Source: Pseudomonas capsici (lineage in GTDB: Bacteria > Pseudomonadota > Gammaproteobacteria > Pseudomonadales > Pseudomonadaceae). Taken from it: a DNA stretch of 64,000 nucleotides. The notes beneath the pieces are model-generated. The model was not told the DNA's origin. It did no database searches and worked only from the letters and a program-made list of their open reading frames with translations. Below are positions 8,954 to 19,582 of this stretch, piece after piece. A program made the translations under genes and the position numbers. The stretch lies in assembly GCF_017165765.1 (NCBI RefSeq), contig NZ_JAFGZD010000001.1:558001-622000 (forward strand), given 5' to 3'. The stretch's first letter is position 1. Each line of letters begins with the position of its first letter.

Positions 8954-8974
8954 ACAGGTTCAAGCAGAACCTGT
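8954..8974 (+). repeat. Inverted repeat just upstream of tamA
   Basis: ACAGGTTC-AAGCA-GAACCTGT, 8-base perfect arms, ending 25 bases before the tamA ATG. It would lie in or near the tamA 5' leader, where a hairpin could influence translation, or it may be an operator. Confidence 0.4.
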
Positions 8975-8999
8975 CGATCGTGTTAGCATCCGTGACCAT

Positions 9000-10724
9000 A
9001 TGAAGTTTTTAACCCTGCTCAGCAGCGCGCTGCTGATGTCCATGAGTGCGGCGGCCCTGGCCCAAGCCCGTCTGGATGTCAGGATCAAGCCCGCGAATCC
9101 CGAACTCAAGGCCAACGTCGAAGGATATGTAGGCAGCCTTGGCGAGCGTGATGCCGAGGCCCTGAAACATTTCAGCCTGGGCGCCGAAGAGCAGGCACAG
9201 AAGGCGGCTCAGGCGCTTGGCTACTATCAGGCGCAGATCGACAGCCAGGTGACAGGCGATCAGGATCCGACGCTGGTCATCACCATTAATCCCGGTGAGC
9301 CGATCCGCCTGCGTAATGTGACGGTGCGCATCGACGGACCGGCGGCGTCCCTCAAGGCTTTTCAGGTTCCGAAAAGCCGTACGCTGGCTCCCGGTGCAGT
9401 GCTCAACCATGGTCACTATGAGGACGCCAAGCGCCTGATCCAGAATCAGGCCTCACGCTACGGCTTTTTCAGCGGTCGTTTTACCAGCCAGCGCCTGGCG
9501 GTGGACCCCCGTGCCGGAGTGGCGGATATCGATCTGGTTTATGACAGTGGCCCGCGTTACTCCCTGGGCAAAGTGGCGTTCAGCGGTGATACACCGCTCG
9601 ATGACGACCTGCTCAAGCGCATGGTGCCGTTCAAGGAAAACACGCCTTATGACTCGCAACTGATCGCCGAACTCAATCAGGCCATGCAGTCCAGTGGCTA
9701 TTTCGAGGGCGTGCGGGTGGATGCGGCTCCCGCTGCTGCCGTGGGGCAGGTCATTCCGGTGACCGTGCAACTGGAAACCCGCAAGCCACGCACCATGGGG
9801 CTGGGCCTTGGTTTCTCCACTGACGTCGGGCCACGTGGCAAGGCCAACTGGACACGCCACTGGGCCAATCCCGAAGGTCACAGCTACGGGTTTGAAACCG
9901 AGCTGTCGGCACCTCGGCAGAATGTGGGGCTGTGGTACGACATTCCGCTCGACCCGCCACTGACCGACAAGCTGCGTTTTGCCGGTGGTTATCAATATGA
10001 AGAAATCGCGGGCACCGACAGCCTCAGCAAGCTGCTCACCGTCGGCCCGGAATGGCACAGCAAGTTGCCCAGTGGCTGGGAGCGGGTGGTTTCTCTCAAA
10101 TGGCAACGGGAAGAGTACCGGCTGGGTGATGACAGCGGCCTTAGCACTTTGCTGATGCCAGGTATCAGCTACTCGTTCCTGCAAAGCGACAATCGCATCG
10201 ATCCGAGCCGGGGCTATCGGCTGCAGTTCGATGCACAGGTCGCCAAGGAAGGGGTGATGTCCGATGCCAACCTGTTCCATGGCAACGTGCTGCTCAAGGG
10301 CCTGACCACTGTTGCACAGAATCACCGCTTTCTCGGTCGCGTGCAGTTCGGTGGCAACCTGACCAATGGCTACAAGTCCATCCCGCCGTCCCTGCGCTTT
10401 TTTGCCGGGGGCGATCAAAGCGTTCGCGGTTACGACTATCAGACTCTGTCGCCGACCAACTCCGATGGCGACCGTATCGGCGGGCGCTATATGGTGGCGG
10501 GCAGTGTCGAGTATCAGTATTCGATTGCCGAAAAATGGCGTCTGGCGACTTTTGTCGATCAGGGCAACTCTTTCAACAACCTTGAGCTGCCGAGTCTGAA
10601 GACCGGCGTAGGCTTTGGGGTGCGCTGGGTTTCACCGGTCGGGCCATTGCGCCTTGATCTGGCCCGCGCGCTGGACGATGACGGCGGGATTCGTCTGCAC
10701 TTCTCCATGGGACCGGAATTGTGA
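9000..10724 (+). CDS. tamA: TamA, outer-membrane translocation and assembly subunit
   Basis: Omp85-family barrel that, with TamB, aids insertion of autotransporters and lipid/protein transport to the outer membrane. It has 574 residues with a signal peptide (1-22, cleaved after ALAQA), three N-terminal POTRA domains (about 23-270) and a 16-strand barrel. The barrel's loop-6 hallmark is FFAGGDQSVRGYDYQ at about 466-480. The start at 9000 lacks a strong ribosome binding site, but the signal peptide fixes it. The stop codon overlaps the GTG of tamB by 4 bases. An autotransporter that could be a client lies at 37605-40262. Confidence 0.94.
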   Translation: MKFLTLLSSALLMSMSAAALAQARLDVRIKPANPELKANVEGYVGSLGERDAEALKHFSLGAEEQAQKAAQALGYYQAQIDSQVTGDQDPTLVITINPGEPIRLRNVTVRIDGPAASLKAFQVPKSRTLAPGAVLNHGHYEDAKRLIQNQASRYGFFSGRFTSQRLAVDPRAGVADIDLVYDSGPRYSLGKVAFSGDTPLDDDLLKRMVPFKENTPYDSQLIAELNQAMQSSGYFEGVRVDAAPAAAVGQVIPVTVQLETRKPRTMGLGLGFSTDVGPRGKANWTRHWANPEGHSYGFETELSAPRQNVGLWYDIPLDPPLTDKLRFAGGYQYEEIAGTDSLSKLLTVGPEWHSKLPSGWERVVSLKWQREEYRLGDDSGLSTLLMPGISYSFLQSDNRIDPSRGYRLQFDAQVAKEGVMSDANLFHGNVLLKGLTTVAQNHRFLGRVQFGGNLTNGYKSIPPSLRFFAGGDQSVRGYDYQTLSPTNSDGDRIGGRYMVAGSVEYQYSIAEKWRLATFVDQGNSFNNLELPSLKTGVGFGVRWVSPVGPLRLDLARALDDDGGIRLHFSMGPEL

Positions 10725-13700
10725 AGCGTCTGAACATCAAGCGTGGGGCGAAGATCGCGGGCCTGGGGCTGGTCACGTTCCTGCTGCTGGTGCTGCTGGG
10801 TATCTGGATGGCAGTGGCTACACAGAGCGGCAGTCAGTGGCTGCTGGCGCGAGTGCCGGGGTTGCAGGTAGACAATTTCAATGGCCGCCTGGGCGGGCAA
10901 TGGCGTGCCGACACCGTGATCTGGCAGCAGGGCGAGGAACGAGTCGAAGTCAGTGCCGCGCAGTTCGACTGGTCGCCTGCCTGCCTCCTGAAGATGATGC
11001 TGTGCATCGATCAGTTGCATGCCGCTCAGGTGCGTATGCATTTCGCCGCCAGTGACGAACCTGCCAGCGAAGGCCCGGTCGTCTTGCCGCAATTGAAACT
11101 GCCGCTGGCGGTTCGCTTGAATGACGTGCAACTGGGTAGCCTGCAACTGGATGGCGTCGAGCAACTGAGTGATCTGAAACTGGCGGCGCACTGGACGGCT
11201 GATGGCCTGCAGATCGACTCGGCCCATTTGCAGCGCGACAGTCTGGTTCTCGATCTTGTCGGTCTGCTGAAGCCCGAGGGCGAGTGGCCGCTGACTGCCC
11301 AGGGCACCTTGCAGTTGCCGCCGCAGGACGGACAGCCATGGTCACTGGCGCTGGATCTCTCTGGCGAACTGCTCAAGACCTTGCAGCTCAAGGCCGACAG
11401 CAGCGGTTACCTGCAGGGGCGGTTGAGTGGCGAGCTGCAAGCGTTGGCCGAACATCTTCCAGCCAGAGTGAGCATCAGCTCCGAGCGCTTCAAGCCCAGT
11501 GCCGGATTGCCCGATACCTTGCAGCTTGAGCAGGTGTTGCTCAATGCCGAAGGCAACCTCGACAGCGGCTACCAGATTACCGGCACCGCAAGCCTGCCCG
11601 CCGAACAAGGCCCGGTCGCTCTGACACTGCAAGGCCGGGTCGATGCCAAAGGCGCGGATATCGCGGCGCTGCAATTGACCGCCAGTGAACGGCAGCATCT
11701 CACCCTTAACGGCCAGTTGAACTGGGAAAAAGCCTTCAAGGCCGATGCGAAAATCGACTGGCTGGACTTTCCGTGGCAGCGACTTTATCCGCTGGCGACC
11801 GAGCCTCAGGTCAGCCTGCGCAATTTCAAGGGCGAGATTTCCTATACCGACGGCCAGTATCTGGGCAATTTCAGTTCAGATCTGGATGGTCCGGCAGGTG
11901 CTTTCAGTCTTGGCAGTCCGTTCAGTGGCGATTTGCAGAAGGTGTACCTGCCGCAACTGGAGCTGGTTGCAGGGCAGGGCAAGGCCAGCGGCCACCTGAA
12001 TCTGCAGTTCGCCGATGGCATCGGTTGGGACACCGCCCTGGATCTGGGGTCTCTCGATCCGTCCTATTGGGTTGCGGAGCTGCCGGGCACTCTGGCCGGG
12101 GCGTTGCGCAGCAAAGGGCAGTTGAAAGACGAAAAGCTGGAGCTCAATGCCGATCTGGATCTCAAGGGGCGCTTGCGTGGACAGCCCGCAGTGTTGCTGG
12201 TCAAGGCCGATGGCGCAGGTGAGCAATGGAACCTCGGTGCGCTGGAGATACGCCTGGGCGACAACCGGATCCAGGGGCGTGGCAGTTTGCAGCAGCGTAT
12301 GGCGGGGCAGGTGGACCTCAATCTGCCTCGGCTTGGACAGCTATGGCCACGACTCCAGGGGCGGATCAATGGCAGGCTGGATCTTGCCGGAACACTCCAG
12401 GCTCCCCAGGGCCGTTTTGACCTGCAAGGCTCGCAACTGGCCCTGCAGGACAATCGTCTGCAAAACCTGACAGTGGTGGCGAAGCTCGATCAGGCTCAGC
12501 GGGCAACGGTCGATCTCAAGGGCAGCGGCATTCAGGCCGGTGACACGGCATTGGGAACCTTGACCGTCAACGGGCAGGGCACGCTCAAGAACCAGCAGAT
12601 GAAACTCGATCTGCAGGGGCCGCTGCTGAAACTGGCGCTGGCACTGGAGGGCGTTCTGGAGCAGGGCAACTGGCGCGGTCGTCTGGCCAGTGGTGCCATT
12701 CAGAGCGGTGGGCAGGACTGGAAACTGCAGCAGCCGGCAAAACTTGAGCGTCTGGCCGACGGCAAGATCAACTTCGGTGCCCATTGCTGGGCTTCCGGGC
12801 AGGCAAGCCTGTGCGGCGAGGATCAGCGCCTGCTGCCTGAGCCACGGTTGCGTTATCACCTGAAGAATTTTCCCCTCGAAAGCCTGGCTCAGTGGCTGCC
12901 CAAGGACTTCGCCTGGAAAGGCGCGCTCAATGCCGATGTCCGACTCGATCTGCCTGCCTCCGGGCCTGACGGACAAATCACGGTCGACGCCAGCAACGGC
13001 ACGCTGCGGGTCAGGGAAAAGGACCAGTGGCTGGACTTTCCTTATCGCAGCCTGAAACTCAGCAGCACCTTAAAACCACGCAGTATCGATTCACGCCTGG
13101 ATTTCGATGGCGAGAAGCTGGGCCAGTTGTTGCTGACGGCACGAATCGACCCGTTATCGCGTAACAAGAGCCTGAGTGGCGACTTCAACCTGTCCGGTCT
13201 GGATGTTTCCGTAGCCCGGCCCTTTGTGCCCATGGTGCAGAAACTCAATGGTCGCCTGAGCGGCAGTGGTCGCTTGTCCGGTGGTCTGTTGGCTCCTCAG
13301 GTCAATGGCCGCATCAGCCTTGACGGCGGTGAGGTTTCCGGGCCTGAACTGCCCATGGAATTGCAGGATCTGAGAGTGCAGGCCCTGATTGCCGGGGAAA
13401 GCGTGCAACTCAATGGCGGCTGGAAGAGCGGTGCGACCGGGCAGGGCACCGTAAGCGGACAGGTGGCCTGGGGGCAGGCCCTGATGGTGGATATCAACCT
13501 CAAGGGCTCGCGTCTGCCGATCACGGTCGAGCCTTATGTTGCCGTGGAAGCGGCACCCGATCTGAAAATTTCCATGCACGATGATCGGCTGGGTATTTCC
13601 GGCAAGGTGCTGGTGCCCAAGGGGACGATTACGGTGCGCGAATTGCCGCCTTCGACTGTGAAGCTGTCGGGCGATACGGTCATTGTGGGCCAGCAGACCG

Positions 13701-14410
13701 AAGAGGGCGCGCCGCCGCTGGCCATGGCGATGGATATCGATGTCGAGGTCGGACAGGAAAAACTGGCGTTCAACGGCTTCGGGCTGACGGCCAATCTGGT
13801 CGGGCATGTGCACATTGGCGATAACCTCGATACCCGTGGCGAGCTGAACCTCAATGACGGACGTTACCGTGCCTATGGTCAGCGCCTGACCATCCGCAAG
13901 GCCCGTCTGCTGTTTGCCGGCCCCATCGATCAGCCTTATCTGGATATCGAAGCGATTCGTCAGACCGACGAGATCATCGCCGGTATCCGCCTGACCGGCA
14001 GTGCCGATCAGCCCACCACCGAAGTGTTTTCCGAGCCGGCCATGAGTCAGGAGCAGGCACTGTCCTATCTGGTGATGGGCAGACCGCTGGGCAATACCGG
14101 GGAAGACAGCAATATGGTTGCCCAGGCCGCTCTGGCGCTGGGCGTGGCGGGGAGTGCATCGACGACCGGCAAACTGGCCGATAACCTCGGAATCAAGGAC
14201 TTCGAACTCGATACCACCGGGACCGGCAACAAGACCAATGTCGTGGCCAGCGGCAAGATCACCGAAAAGCTCAGCCTGCGTTATGGAGTGGGGGTGTTCG
14301 AGCCCGCCAATACCATCGCGCTGCGTTACATGTTGAGCAAAAGGGTGTACCTGGAAGCAGCCAGCGGTCTTGCCAGTTCGCTGGATATTTTCTATAAGCG
14401 GGATTTCTAG
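10721..14410 (+). CDS. tamB: TamB, inner-membrane-anchored translocation/assembly subunit
   Basis: 1229-residue AsmA-like periplasm-spanning protein, the partner of TamA. It starts with GTG overlapping the tamA TGA (GTGA), so the two are translationally coupled. A single N-terminal anchor helix (about residues 12-34, LGLVTFLLLVLLGIWMAVA) is followed by a long beta-rich groove. The conserved C-terminal DUF490 domain (about 880-1229) has LNLNDGRYRAYGQRLTI, LLFAGPIDQPYLDIEA and SYLVMGRPLG. It ends in a terminal Phe. The length agrees with other TamB proteins. Confidence 0.95.
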   Translation: MKRLNIKRGAKIAGLGLVTFLLLVLLGIWMAVATQSGSQWLLARVPGLQVDNFNGRLGGQWRADTVIWQQGEERVEVSAAQFDWSPACLLKMMLCIDQLHAAQVRMHFAASDEPASEGPVVLPQLKLPLAVRLNDVQLGSLQLDGVEQLSDLKLAAHWTADGLQIDSAHLQRDSLVLDLVGLLKPEGEWPLTAQGTLQLPPQDGQPWSLALDLSGELLKTLQLKADSSGYLQGRLSGELQALAEHLPARVSISSERFKPSAGLPDTLQLEQVLLNAEGNLDSGYQITGTASLPAEQGPVALTLQGRVDAKGADIAALQLTASERQHLTLNGQLNWEKAFKADAKIDWLDFPWQRLYPLATEPQVSLRNFKGEISYTDGQYLGNFSSDLDGPAGAFSLGSPFSGDLQKVYLPQLELVAGQGKASGHLNLQFADGIGWDTALDLGSLDPSYWVAELPGTLAGALRSKGQLKDEKLELNADLDLKGRLRGQPAVLLVKADGAGEQWNLGALEIRLGDNRIQGRGSLQQRMAGQVDLNLPRLGQLWPRLQGRINGRLDLAGTLQAPQGRFDLQGSQLALQDNRLQNLTVVAKLDQAQRATVDLKGSGIQAGDTALGTLTVNGQGTLKNQQMKLDLQGPLLKLALALEGVLEQGNWRGRLASGAIQSGGQDWKLQQPAKLERLADGKINFGAHCWASGQASLCGEDQRLLPEPRLRYHLKNFPLESLAQWLPKDFAWKGALNADVRLDLPASGPDGQITVDASNGTLRVREKDQWLDFPYRSLKLSSTLKPRSIDSRLDFDGEKLGQLLLTARIDPLSRNKSLSGDFNLSGLDVSVARPFVPMVQKLNGRLSGSGRLSGGLLAPQVNGRISLDGGEVSGPELPMELQDLRVQALIAGESVQLNGGWKSGATGQGTVSGQVAWGQALMVDINLKGSRLPITVEPYVAVEAAPDLKISMHDDRLGISGKVLVPKGTITVRELPPSTVKLSGDTVIVGQQTEEGAPPLAMAMDIDVEVGQEKLAFNGFGLTANLVGHVHIGDNLDTRGELNLNDGRYRAYGQRLTIRKARLLFAGPIDQPYLDIEAIRQTDEIIAGIRLTGSADQPTTEVFSEPAMSQEQALSYLVMGRPLGNTGEDSNMVAQAALALGVAGSASTTGKLADNLGIKDFELDTTGTGNKTNVVASGKITEKLSLRYGVGVFEPANTIALRYMLSKRVYLEAASGLASSLDIFYKRDF

Positions 14411-14519
14411 GGCGAAAGCTCTATTTCCTGGCTGTTTCGGAAATATCCGATCTAGGTAGTCTGACACTTTCGTGGTTAACTTCCGGCTCTTCAAAAACTC
14501 TGTAAAAGGACGTGGTTTC

Positions 14520-15020
14520 ATGGCTCAAGTAACGCTCAAAGGCAACCCTGTACAAATCGCTGGCGATCTGCCGAAAACCGGCAGCGCTGCTCCGGCTTTC
14601 AAACTGGTCGGTGCCGGCCTTGCCGACGTGACCCTGGCCGACTTTGCTGGCAAGCGTAAAGTCCTGAACATCTTCCCAAGTGTCGACACTCCGACCTGCG
14701 CCACTTCCGTGCGCAAGTTCAACGCCCAGGCCAATGACGTCGACAACACCGTCGTACTGTGCATTTCCGCCGACCTGCCATTTGCCCAGGCTCGCTTCTG
14801 TGGCTCGGAAGGTCTTGAGAACGTCCAGAACCTGTCTTCCTTCCGCAGTGCCGATTTCGGCAAGAACTACGGCGTTGCAATCACCGACGGTCCTCTGGCC
14901 CAACTGACCGCTCGTGCCGTTGTCGTTCTGGACGAGAACAACACTGTATTGCACAGCGAGCTGGTTTCGGAAATCGCCGAAGAGCCTGACTATGCAGCGG
15001 CTCTGGCTGTATTGAAGTAA
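14520..15020 (+). CDS. tpx: Thiol peroxidase, atypical 2-Cys peroxiredoxin
   Basis: Reduces hydrogen peroxide and alkyl peroxides, recycled by thioredoxin. It has 166 residues. The peroxidatic Cys60 lies in [15 protein letters not shown] and the resolving Cys94 in ARFCGSEG, the spacing typical of Tpx. The ATG at 14520 is preceded by AAAGGA nine bases upstream, which decides against an upstream GTG at 14472. It is a monocistronic gene ended by a strong terminator at 15039. Confidence 0.96.
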   Translation: MAQVTLKGNPVQIAGDLPKTGSAAPAFKLVGAGLADVTLADFAGKRKVLNIFPSVDTPTCATSVRKFNAQANDVDNTVVLCISADLPFAQARFCGSEGLENVQNLSSFRSADFGKNYGVAITDGPLAQLTARAVVVLDENNTVLHSELVSEIAEEPDYAAALAVLK

Positions 15021-15038
15021 TACCCTGCAACACTTCGA

Positions 15039-15067
15039 CGGCCTGAATCCGTTCAGGCCGTTTTTTT
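15039..15067 (+). terminator. Rho-independent terminator of tpx
   Basis: Perfect 9-base stem CGGCCTGAA / TTCAGGCCG with a 4-base loop, followed at once by seven T. It lies 18 bases after the tpx stop. Confidence 0.93.
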
Positions 15068-15095
15068 ATTTGTGCTTCAACCGTTTAACAAAAGT

Positions 15096-15116
15096 AAGCG
15101 CTTGGTAAAGGCGCTT
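15096..15116. repeat. Inverted repeat upstream of muxA
   Basis: AAGCGC-N9-GCGCTT, lying 55-75 bases before the muxA start. It is a possible operator for a local regulator of the efflux operon; no regulator gene is adjacent. Confidence 0.3.
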
Positions 15117-15170
15117 TGCTTGTCACGCATCTGTGCTTATTGTTCAGCCTCCTGAAGAACCCCACCTGTA

Positions 15171-16487
15171 ATGGTTGATTTATTCATGCAATCGTCTGGC
15201 CCCCGTAATTCCCGTCGCTGGTTGATCAGTCTGCTGGTCCTGTTGGTTATCGTCGGTTTGTGCTGGTGGTTCTGGCCTGCGTCATCCTCGTCCCACAAGG
15301 GGACCGAGACCGGCAAGGCACCGGCAGCGGGGAATGCAGGTAAAGTGGCGCGGCCAGGCTTCGGTGGTTCGGCGGCAGCGGTTCCGGTGCGGGTAGCCCC
15401 GGTGACCCAGGGCGACTTCCCCATCTATTACAAGGCGCTGGGCACGGTGACGGCCACCAACACCATCAATGTGCGCAGCCGGGTGGCGGGTGAGCTGGTC
15501 CGTATCCACTTCCAGGAAGGGCAGATGGTCAAGGCCGGCGACCTTTTGGCGGAAATCGATCCGCGTCCCTATCAGGTTGCGCTGCAACAGGCTGAAGGCA
15601 CCCTGGCCACCAATCAGGCGCTATTGAAGAATGCCCAGCTCGATGTGCAGCGTTACCGTGGCCTGTTCGCCGAAGACAGCATCGCCAAGCAGACCCTGGA
15701 CACTGCCGAATCCCTGGTCAACCAGTATCAGGGGACCATCAAGTCCAATCAGGCGGCTGTGGCGGATGCGAAGCTCAATCTGGACTTCACCCGTATCAAG
15801 GCTCCGATTGCCGGGCGTGTCGGCCTCAAGCAACTGGATGTTGGCAATCTGGTCGCAGCCAACGACACCACGGCACTGGTAGTGATTACCCAGACCCAGC
15901 CGATTTCAGTCAACTTCACCTTGCCGGAGAAAGACCTTTCGGCCGTCATCGCCCGTTATCGCAGCAGCGATAAATTGCCCGTGGAAGCCTGGGACCGTGG
16001 CGATCTCAAACTGCAGGCCACCGGTGTGCTTGCCAGCCTGGACAACCAGATCGATGTCACCACCGGGACCCTGAAATTCAAGGCCCGCTTTGAAAATCGC
16101 GATGAAGTGCTGTTCCCCAATCAGTTCGTGAATGTGCGTCTGCGTGCCGACACGCTCAAGCAGGCAGTGCTGGTGCCTACAGCCGCCGTGCAGTTCGGCA
16201 CCAATGGCACCTTCGTCTATGCGCTGGATGGCGACAAGAAGGTCAGGATCAACCTGCTCAAGACCGGTCCGAGCGATGAAACCTCGACCGTAGTCCTCGA
16301 GGGGCTGGCCGCCGGTGCGCAGGTCGTGCTGGAGGGCACCGACCGTTTGCGCGACGGTGCCACCGTGGAAGTGGTCACTGACAGCAAGGACGTGCCATCC
16401 ACTCCGGGCCAGCAGTTGCAGGGCAAGCCTGACAAGGCCACGGATAAATCGGCCTCGGTCGACAAGGCGGAAAACAATCCAGCATGA
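15171..16487 (+). CDS. muxA: RND efflux periplasmic adaptor MuxA (MdtA-like)
   Basis: Membrane-fusion protein that links the MuxB/MuxC pumps to OpmB. It has 438 residues with an N-terminal inner-membrane anchor (about 17-36, [19 protein letters not shown]) and no lipobox. A lipoyl-like half-motif [20 protein letters not shown] is followed by a coiled-coil hairpin (about 135-190) and the second half-motif with [14 protein letters not shown]. Beta-barrel and membrane-proximal domains complete it. Neither the ATG at 15171 nor the one at 15186 has a good ribosome binding site, so the start is uncertain by five residues. The stop overlaps muxB by 4 bases. Confidence 0.92.
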   Translation: MVDLFMQSSGPRNSRRWLISLLVLLVIVGLCWWFWPASSSSHKGTETGKAPAAGNAGKVARPGFGGSAAAVPVRVAPVTQGDFPIYYKALGTVTATNTINVRSRVAGELVRIHFQEGQMVKAGDLLAEIDPRPYQVALQQAEGTLATNQALLKNAQLDVQRYRGLFAEDSIAKQTLDTAESLVNQYQGTIKSNQAAVADAKLNLDFTRIKAPIAGRVGLKQLDVGNLVAANDTTALVVITQTQPISVNFTLPEKDLSAVIARYRSSDKLPVEAWDRGDLKLQATGVLASLDNQIDVTTGTLKFKARFENRDEVLFPNQFVNVRLRADTLKQAVLVPTAAVQFGTNGTFVYALDGDKKVRINLLKTGPSDETSTVVLEGLAAGAQVVLEGTDRLRDGATVEVVTDSKDVPSTPGQQLQGKPDKATDKSASVDKAENNPA

Positions 16488-19400
16488 ACATGTCGCGCCT
16501 GTTCATCCTGCGCCCGGTCGCCACCACACTGAGCATGCTGGCCATTGTGCTGGCCGGTCTGATCGCCTACGGCCTGTTGCCGGTTTCGGCCCTGCCACAG
16601 GTGGATTACCCGACCATCCGGGTCATGACCCTGTACCCGGGTGCCAGCCCACAGGTCATGACCAGTGCCGTGACGGCCCCGCTGGAGCGACAGTTCGGGC
16701 AGATGCCGGGGCTGGACCAGATGGCGTCCACCAGTTCGGGCGGTGCTTCGGTCATCACCTTGCGCTTCAATCTTGAAATCAATATGGACGTGGCCGAGCA
16801 GGAGGTTCAGGCAGCCATCAATGCCGCGACCAACCTGTTGCCCAATGACCTGCCTGCGCCACCGGTCTACAACAAGGTCAACCCGGCGGATACGCCGGTC
16901 CTGACCCTGGCGATCACCTCTAAAACCATGCTGCTGCCCAAACTGAACGATCTGGTGGATACGCGCATGGCGCAGAAAATCTCCCAGATCAGCGGCGTCG
17001 GCATGGTCAGCATCGCGGGCGGGCAGCGTCAGGCGGTGCGGATCAAGGTCAACCCCGAAGCCCTGGCTGCCAACGGTCTGAATCTGGCGGATGTGCGCAC
17101 GCTGGTCAGCGCCTCCAACGTCAACCAGCCCAAGGGCAACTTCGATGGCCCGACCCGGGTGTCGATGCTCGATGCCAACGACCAGCTCAAGTCCCCCGAG
17201 GAATATGCCAACCTGATCCTGGCCTACAGCAATGGCGCGCCGCTGCGCCTGAAGGATGTGGCACAGATCGTCGATGGCGCGGAAAACGAGCGGCTGGCCG
17301 CCTGGGCCAACCGCAATCAGGCGGTGCTGCTCAATATCCAGCGTCAGCCCGGTGCCAACGTCATCGAGGTGGTGGACCGGATCAAGGCCTTGCTGCCCAG
17401 CATCACGGACAACCTGCCGGCCGGCCTGGACGTGATTGTGTTGACCGACCGCACCCAGACCATCCGTGCTTCCGTTACCGATGTCCAGCATGAGCTGCTG
17501 ATCGCCATCGTTCTGGTGGTGCTGGTGACCTTCCTGTTTCTGCGCCGGGTCAGCGCAACCATCATTCCGTCGATTGCCGTGCCCTTGTCCCTGATCGGCA
17601 CGTTTGGCGTGATGTATCTGGCCGGTTTCTCCATCAACAACCTCACGCTGATGGCGCTGACCATCGCCACCGGTTTTGTGGTGGACGATGCCATCGTGAT
17701 GCTGGAGAACATTTCCCGGCATATCGAAGAGGGTGAAACGCCTTTGCAGGCGGCGTTGAAGGGCGCGAAGCAGATCGGTTTCACGCTGATTTCCCTGACC
17801 CTGTCGCTGATTGCGGTGCTGATTCCGCTGTTGTTCATGGCCGATGTGGTGGGACGCCTGTTCCGGGAGTTCGCCATTACCCTGGCAGTGGCGATCCTGA
17901 TTTCCCTGGTGGTTTCCCTGACCCTGACCCCGATGATGTGCGCCCGCTTGCTCAAGCGTGAGCCAAAGGAAGAAGAGCAGGGGCGTTTCTACCGTGCCAG
18001 CGGTGCCTGGATCGACTGGTTGATCCGTATCTATGCCGACAAGCTGCGCTGGGTACTCAAACACCAGCCTCTGACCCTGCTGGTGGCCATCGGCACGCTG
18101 GGCTTGACCGTCGTGCTGTACATGGCCGTTCCCAAGGGGTTCTTCCCGGTGCAGGACACCGGCGTGATTCAGGGTATTTCCGAAGCGCCGCAGTCGGTGT
18201 CGTTCAAGTCCATGAGCGAGCGTCAGCAATCGCTGGCGGACATGATCCTCAAGGATCCTGCGGTTGCCAGCCTGTCTTCCTATATCGGTGTCGATGGCGA
18301 CAATGCCACGCTCAACAGCGGTCGCCTGCTGATCAACCTCAAGCCCCATGGCGAACGCGACCTGACGGCCATGCAGGTCATCCAGCGCCTGCAACCGCAA
18401 CTGGACGGCTTGTCTGGCATTCGTCTGTTCATGCAGCCGGTGCAGGACCTGACCATCGAAGACCGGGTCAGCCGGACCCAGTACCAGTTCAGCATGTCGT
18501 CACCCGATGCCGAGTTGCTCAGCCTGTGGAGCGGCAAGCTGGTGGACGCCCTGAGCAAGCGTCCGGAACTGACCGATGTCGCCAGTGACCTGCAGGACAA
18601 GGGTTTGCAGGTTTACCTGATGATCGATCGCGATGCCGCCAGCCGCGTAGGCGTTACCGTGGCCAATATCACCGATGCGCTGTACGACGCCTTCGGGCAG
18701 CGGCAGATTTCCACCATCTACACCCAGGCCAGCCAGTATCGAGTGGTTCTGCAGGCAGCTTCCGGCAACGATCTGGGTCCCCAGGCGCTGGAGCAGATCC
18801 ACGTCAAGACCACCGATGGCGGTCAGGTCAAGCTGTCGAGTCTGGCCAGGGTCGAACAGCGTCAGGCACAACTGGCGATTGCCCATATGGGACAGTTCCC
18901 GGCGGTCATGATGTCGTTCAACCTCGCTTCGGATGTGGCGCTGGGCGAAGCGGTCAAGGTGATCGAACAGGTGCAGAAAGACATTGGCATGCCGATTGGC
19001 GTGCAGACCCAGTTCCAGGGCGCTGCCGCAGCGTTTCAGGCCTCGCTGTCCAGCACGTTGCTGTTGATCCTGGCGGCGGTAGTGACCATGTACATCGTGC
19101 TGGGCGTGCTCTACGAGAGTTATATCCACCCGATCACCATTCTCTCGACCCTGCCATCGGCCGCGGTAGGTGCCTTGCTGGCCTTGATGCTCAGCGGCAA
19201 CGATCTGGGGATGATCGCCATCATCGGCATCATTCTGCTGATCGGTATCGTCAAGAAGAACGCCATCATGATGATCGACTTCGCTCTGGACGCCGAGCGT
19301 AATCGCGGCATCGACCCCGAGACGGCCATTTATGAAGCGGCCCTGCTGCGTTTCCGGCCGATTCTGATGACGACCCTGGCCGCGTTGTTCGGTGCCATTC

Positions 19401-19582
19401 CGCTGATGCTGGCCACCGGCTCCGGTGCGGAGCTGCGTCAGCCACTGGGTCTGGTGATGGTCGGCGGTCTGTTGCTCAGCCAGATCCTTACGCTGTTCAC
19501 GACGCCGGTGATCTATCTGTATTTCGACCGCCTGGGCCGTCGCTGGCGGCGCAGGCCTGAAGCAGGACAGGTCGAAGCATGA
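16484..19582 (+). CDS. muxB: RND multidrug efflux permease MuxB (MdtB-like)
   Basis: Proton-driven inner-membrane transporter of 1032 residues with 12 predicted membrane segments and two large periplasmic loops. The proton-relay aspartates are Asp401/Asp402 in [17 protein letters not shown]. The N-terminal [16 protein letters not shown] and the TM motif [19 protein letters not shown] are typical of the heterotrimeric MdtB/MdtC class. Translation is coupled to muxA and muxC by ATGA overlaps. MuxB and MuxC are expected to form a mixed trimer, as in MdtBC. Confidence 0.95.
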   Translation: MNMSRLFILRPVATTLSMLAIVLAGLIAYGLLPVSALPQVDYPTIRVMTLYPGASPQVMTSAVTAPLERQFGQMPGLDQMASTSSGGASVITLRFNLEINMDVAEQEVQAAINAATNLLPNDLPAPPVYNKVNPADTPVLTLAITSKTMLLPKLNDLVDTRMAQKISQISGVGMVSIAGGQRQAVRIKVNPEALAANGLNLADVRTLVSASNVNQPKGNFDGPTRVSMLDANDQLKSPEEYANLILAYSNGAPLRLKDVAQIVDGAENERLAAWANRNQAVLLNIQRQPGANVIEVVDRIKALLPSITDNLPAGLDVIVLTDRTQTIRASVTDVQHELLIAIVLVVLVTFLFLRRVSATIIPSIAVPLSLIGTFGVMYLAGFSINNLTLMALTIATGFVVDDAIVMLENISRHIEEGETPLQAALKGAKQIGFTLISLTLSLIAVLIPLLFMADVVGRLFREFAITLAVAILISLVVSLTLTPMMCARLLKREPKEEEQGRFYRASGAWIDWLIRIYADKLRWVLKHQPLTLLVAIGTLGLTVVLYMAVPKGFFPVQDTGVIQGISEAPQSVSFKSMSERQQSLADMILKDPAVASLSSYIGVDGDNATLNSGRLLINLKPHGERDLTAMQVIQRLQPQLDGLSGIRLFMQPVQDLTIEDRVSRTQYQFSMSSPDAELLSLWSGKLVDALSKRPELTDVASDLQDKGLQVYLMIDRDAASRVGVTVANITDALYDAFGQRQISTIYTQASQYRVVLQAASGNDLGPQALEQIHVKTTDGGQVKLSSLARVEQRQAQLAIAHMGQFPAVMMSFNLASDVALGEAVKVIEQVQKDIGMPIGVQTQFQGAAAAFQASLSSTLLLILAAVVTMYIVLGVLYESYIHPITILSTLPSAAVGALLALMLSGNDLGMIAIIGIILLIGIVKKNAIMMIDFALDAERNRGIDPETAIYEAALLRFRPILMTTLAALFGAIPLMLATGSGAELRQPLGLVMVGGLLLSQILTLFTTPVIYLYFDRLGRRWRRRPEAGQVEA

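Noticed and set aside
16217..18400. 727-residue antisense frame opposite muxB
   Set aside because: Shadow frame with low-complexity His/Gln-rich translation.
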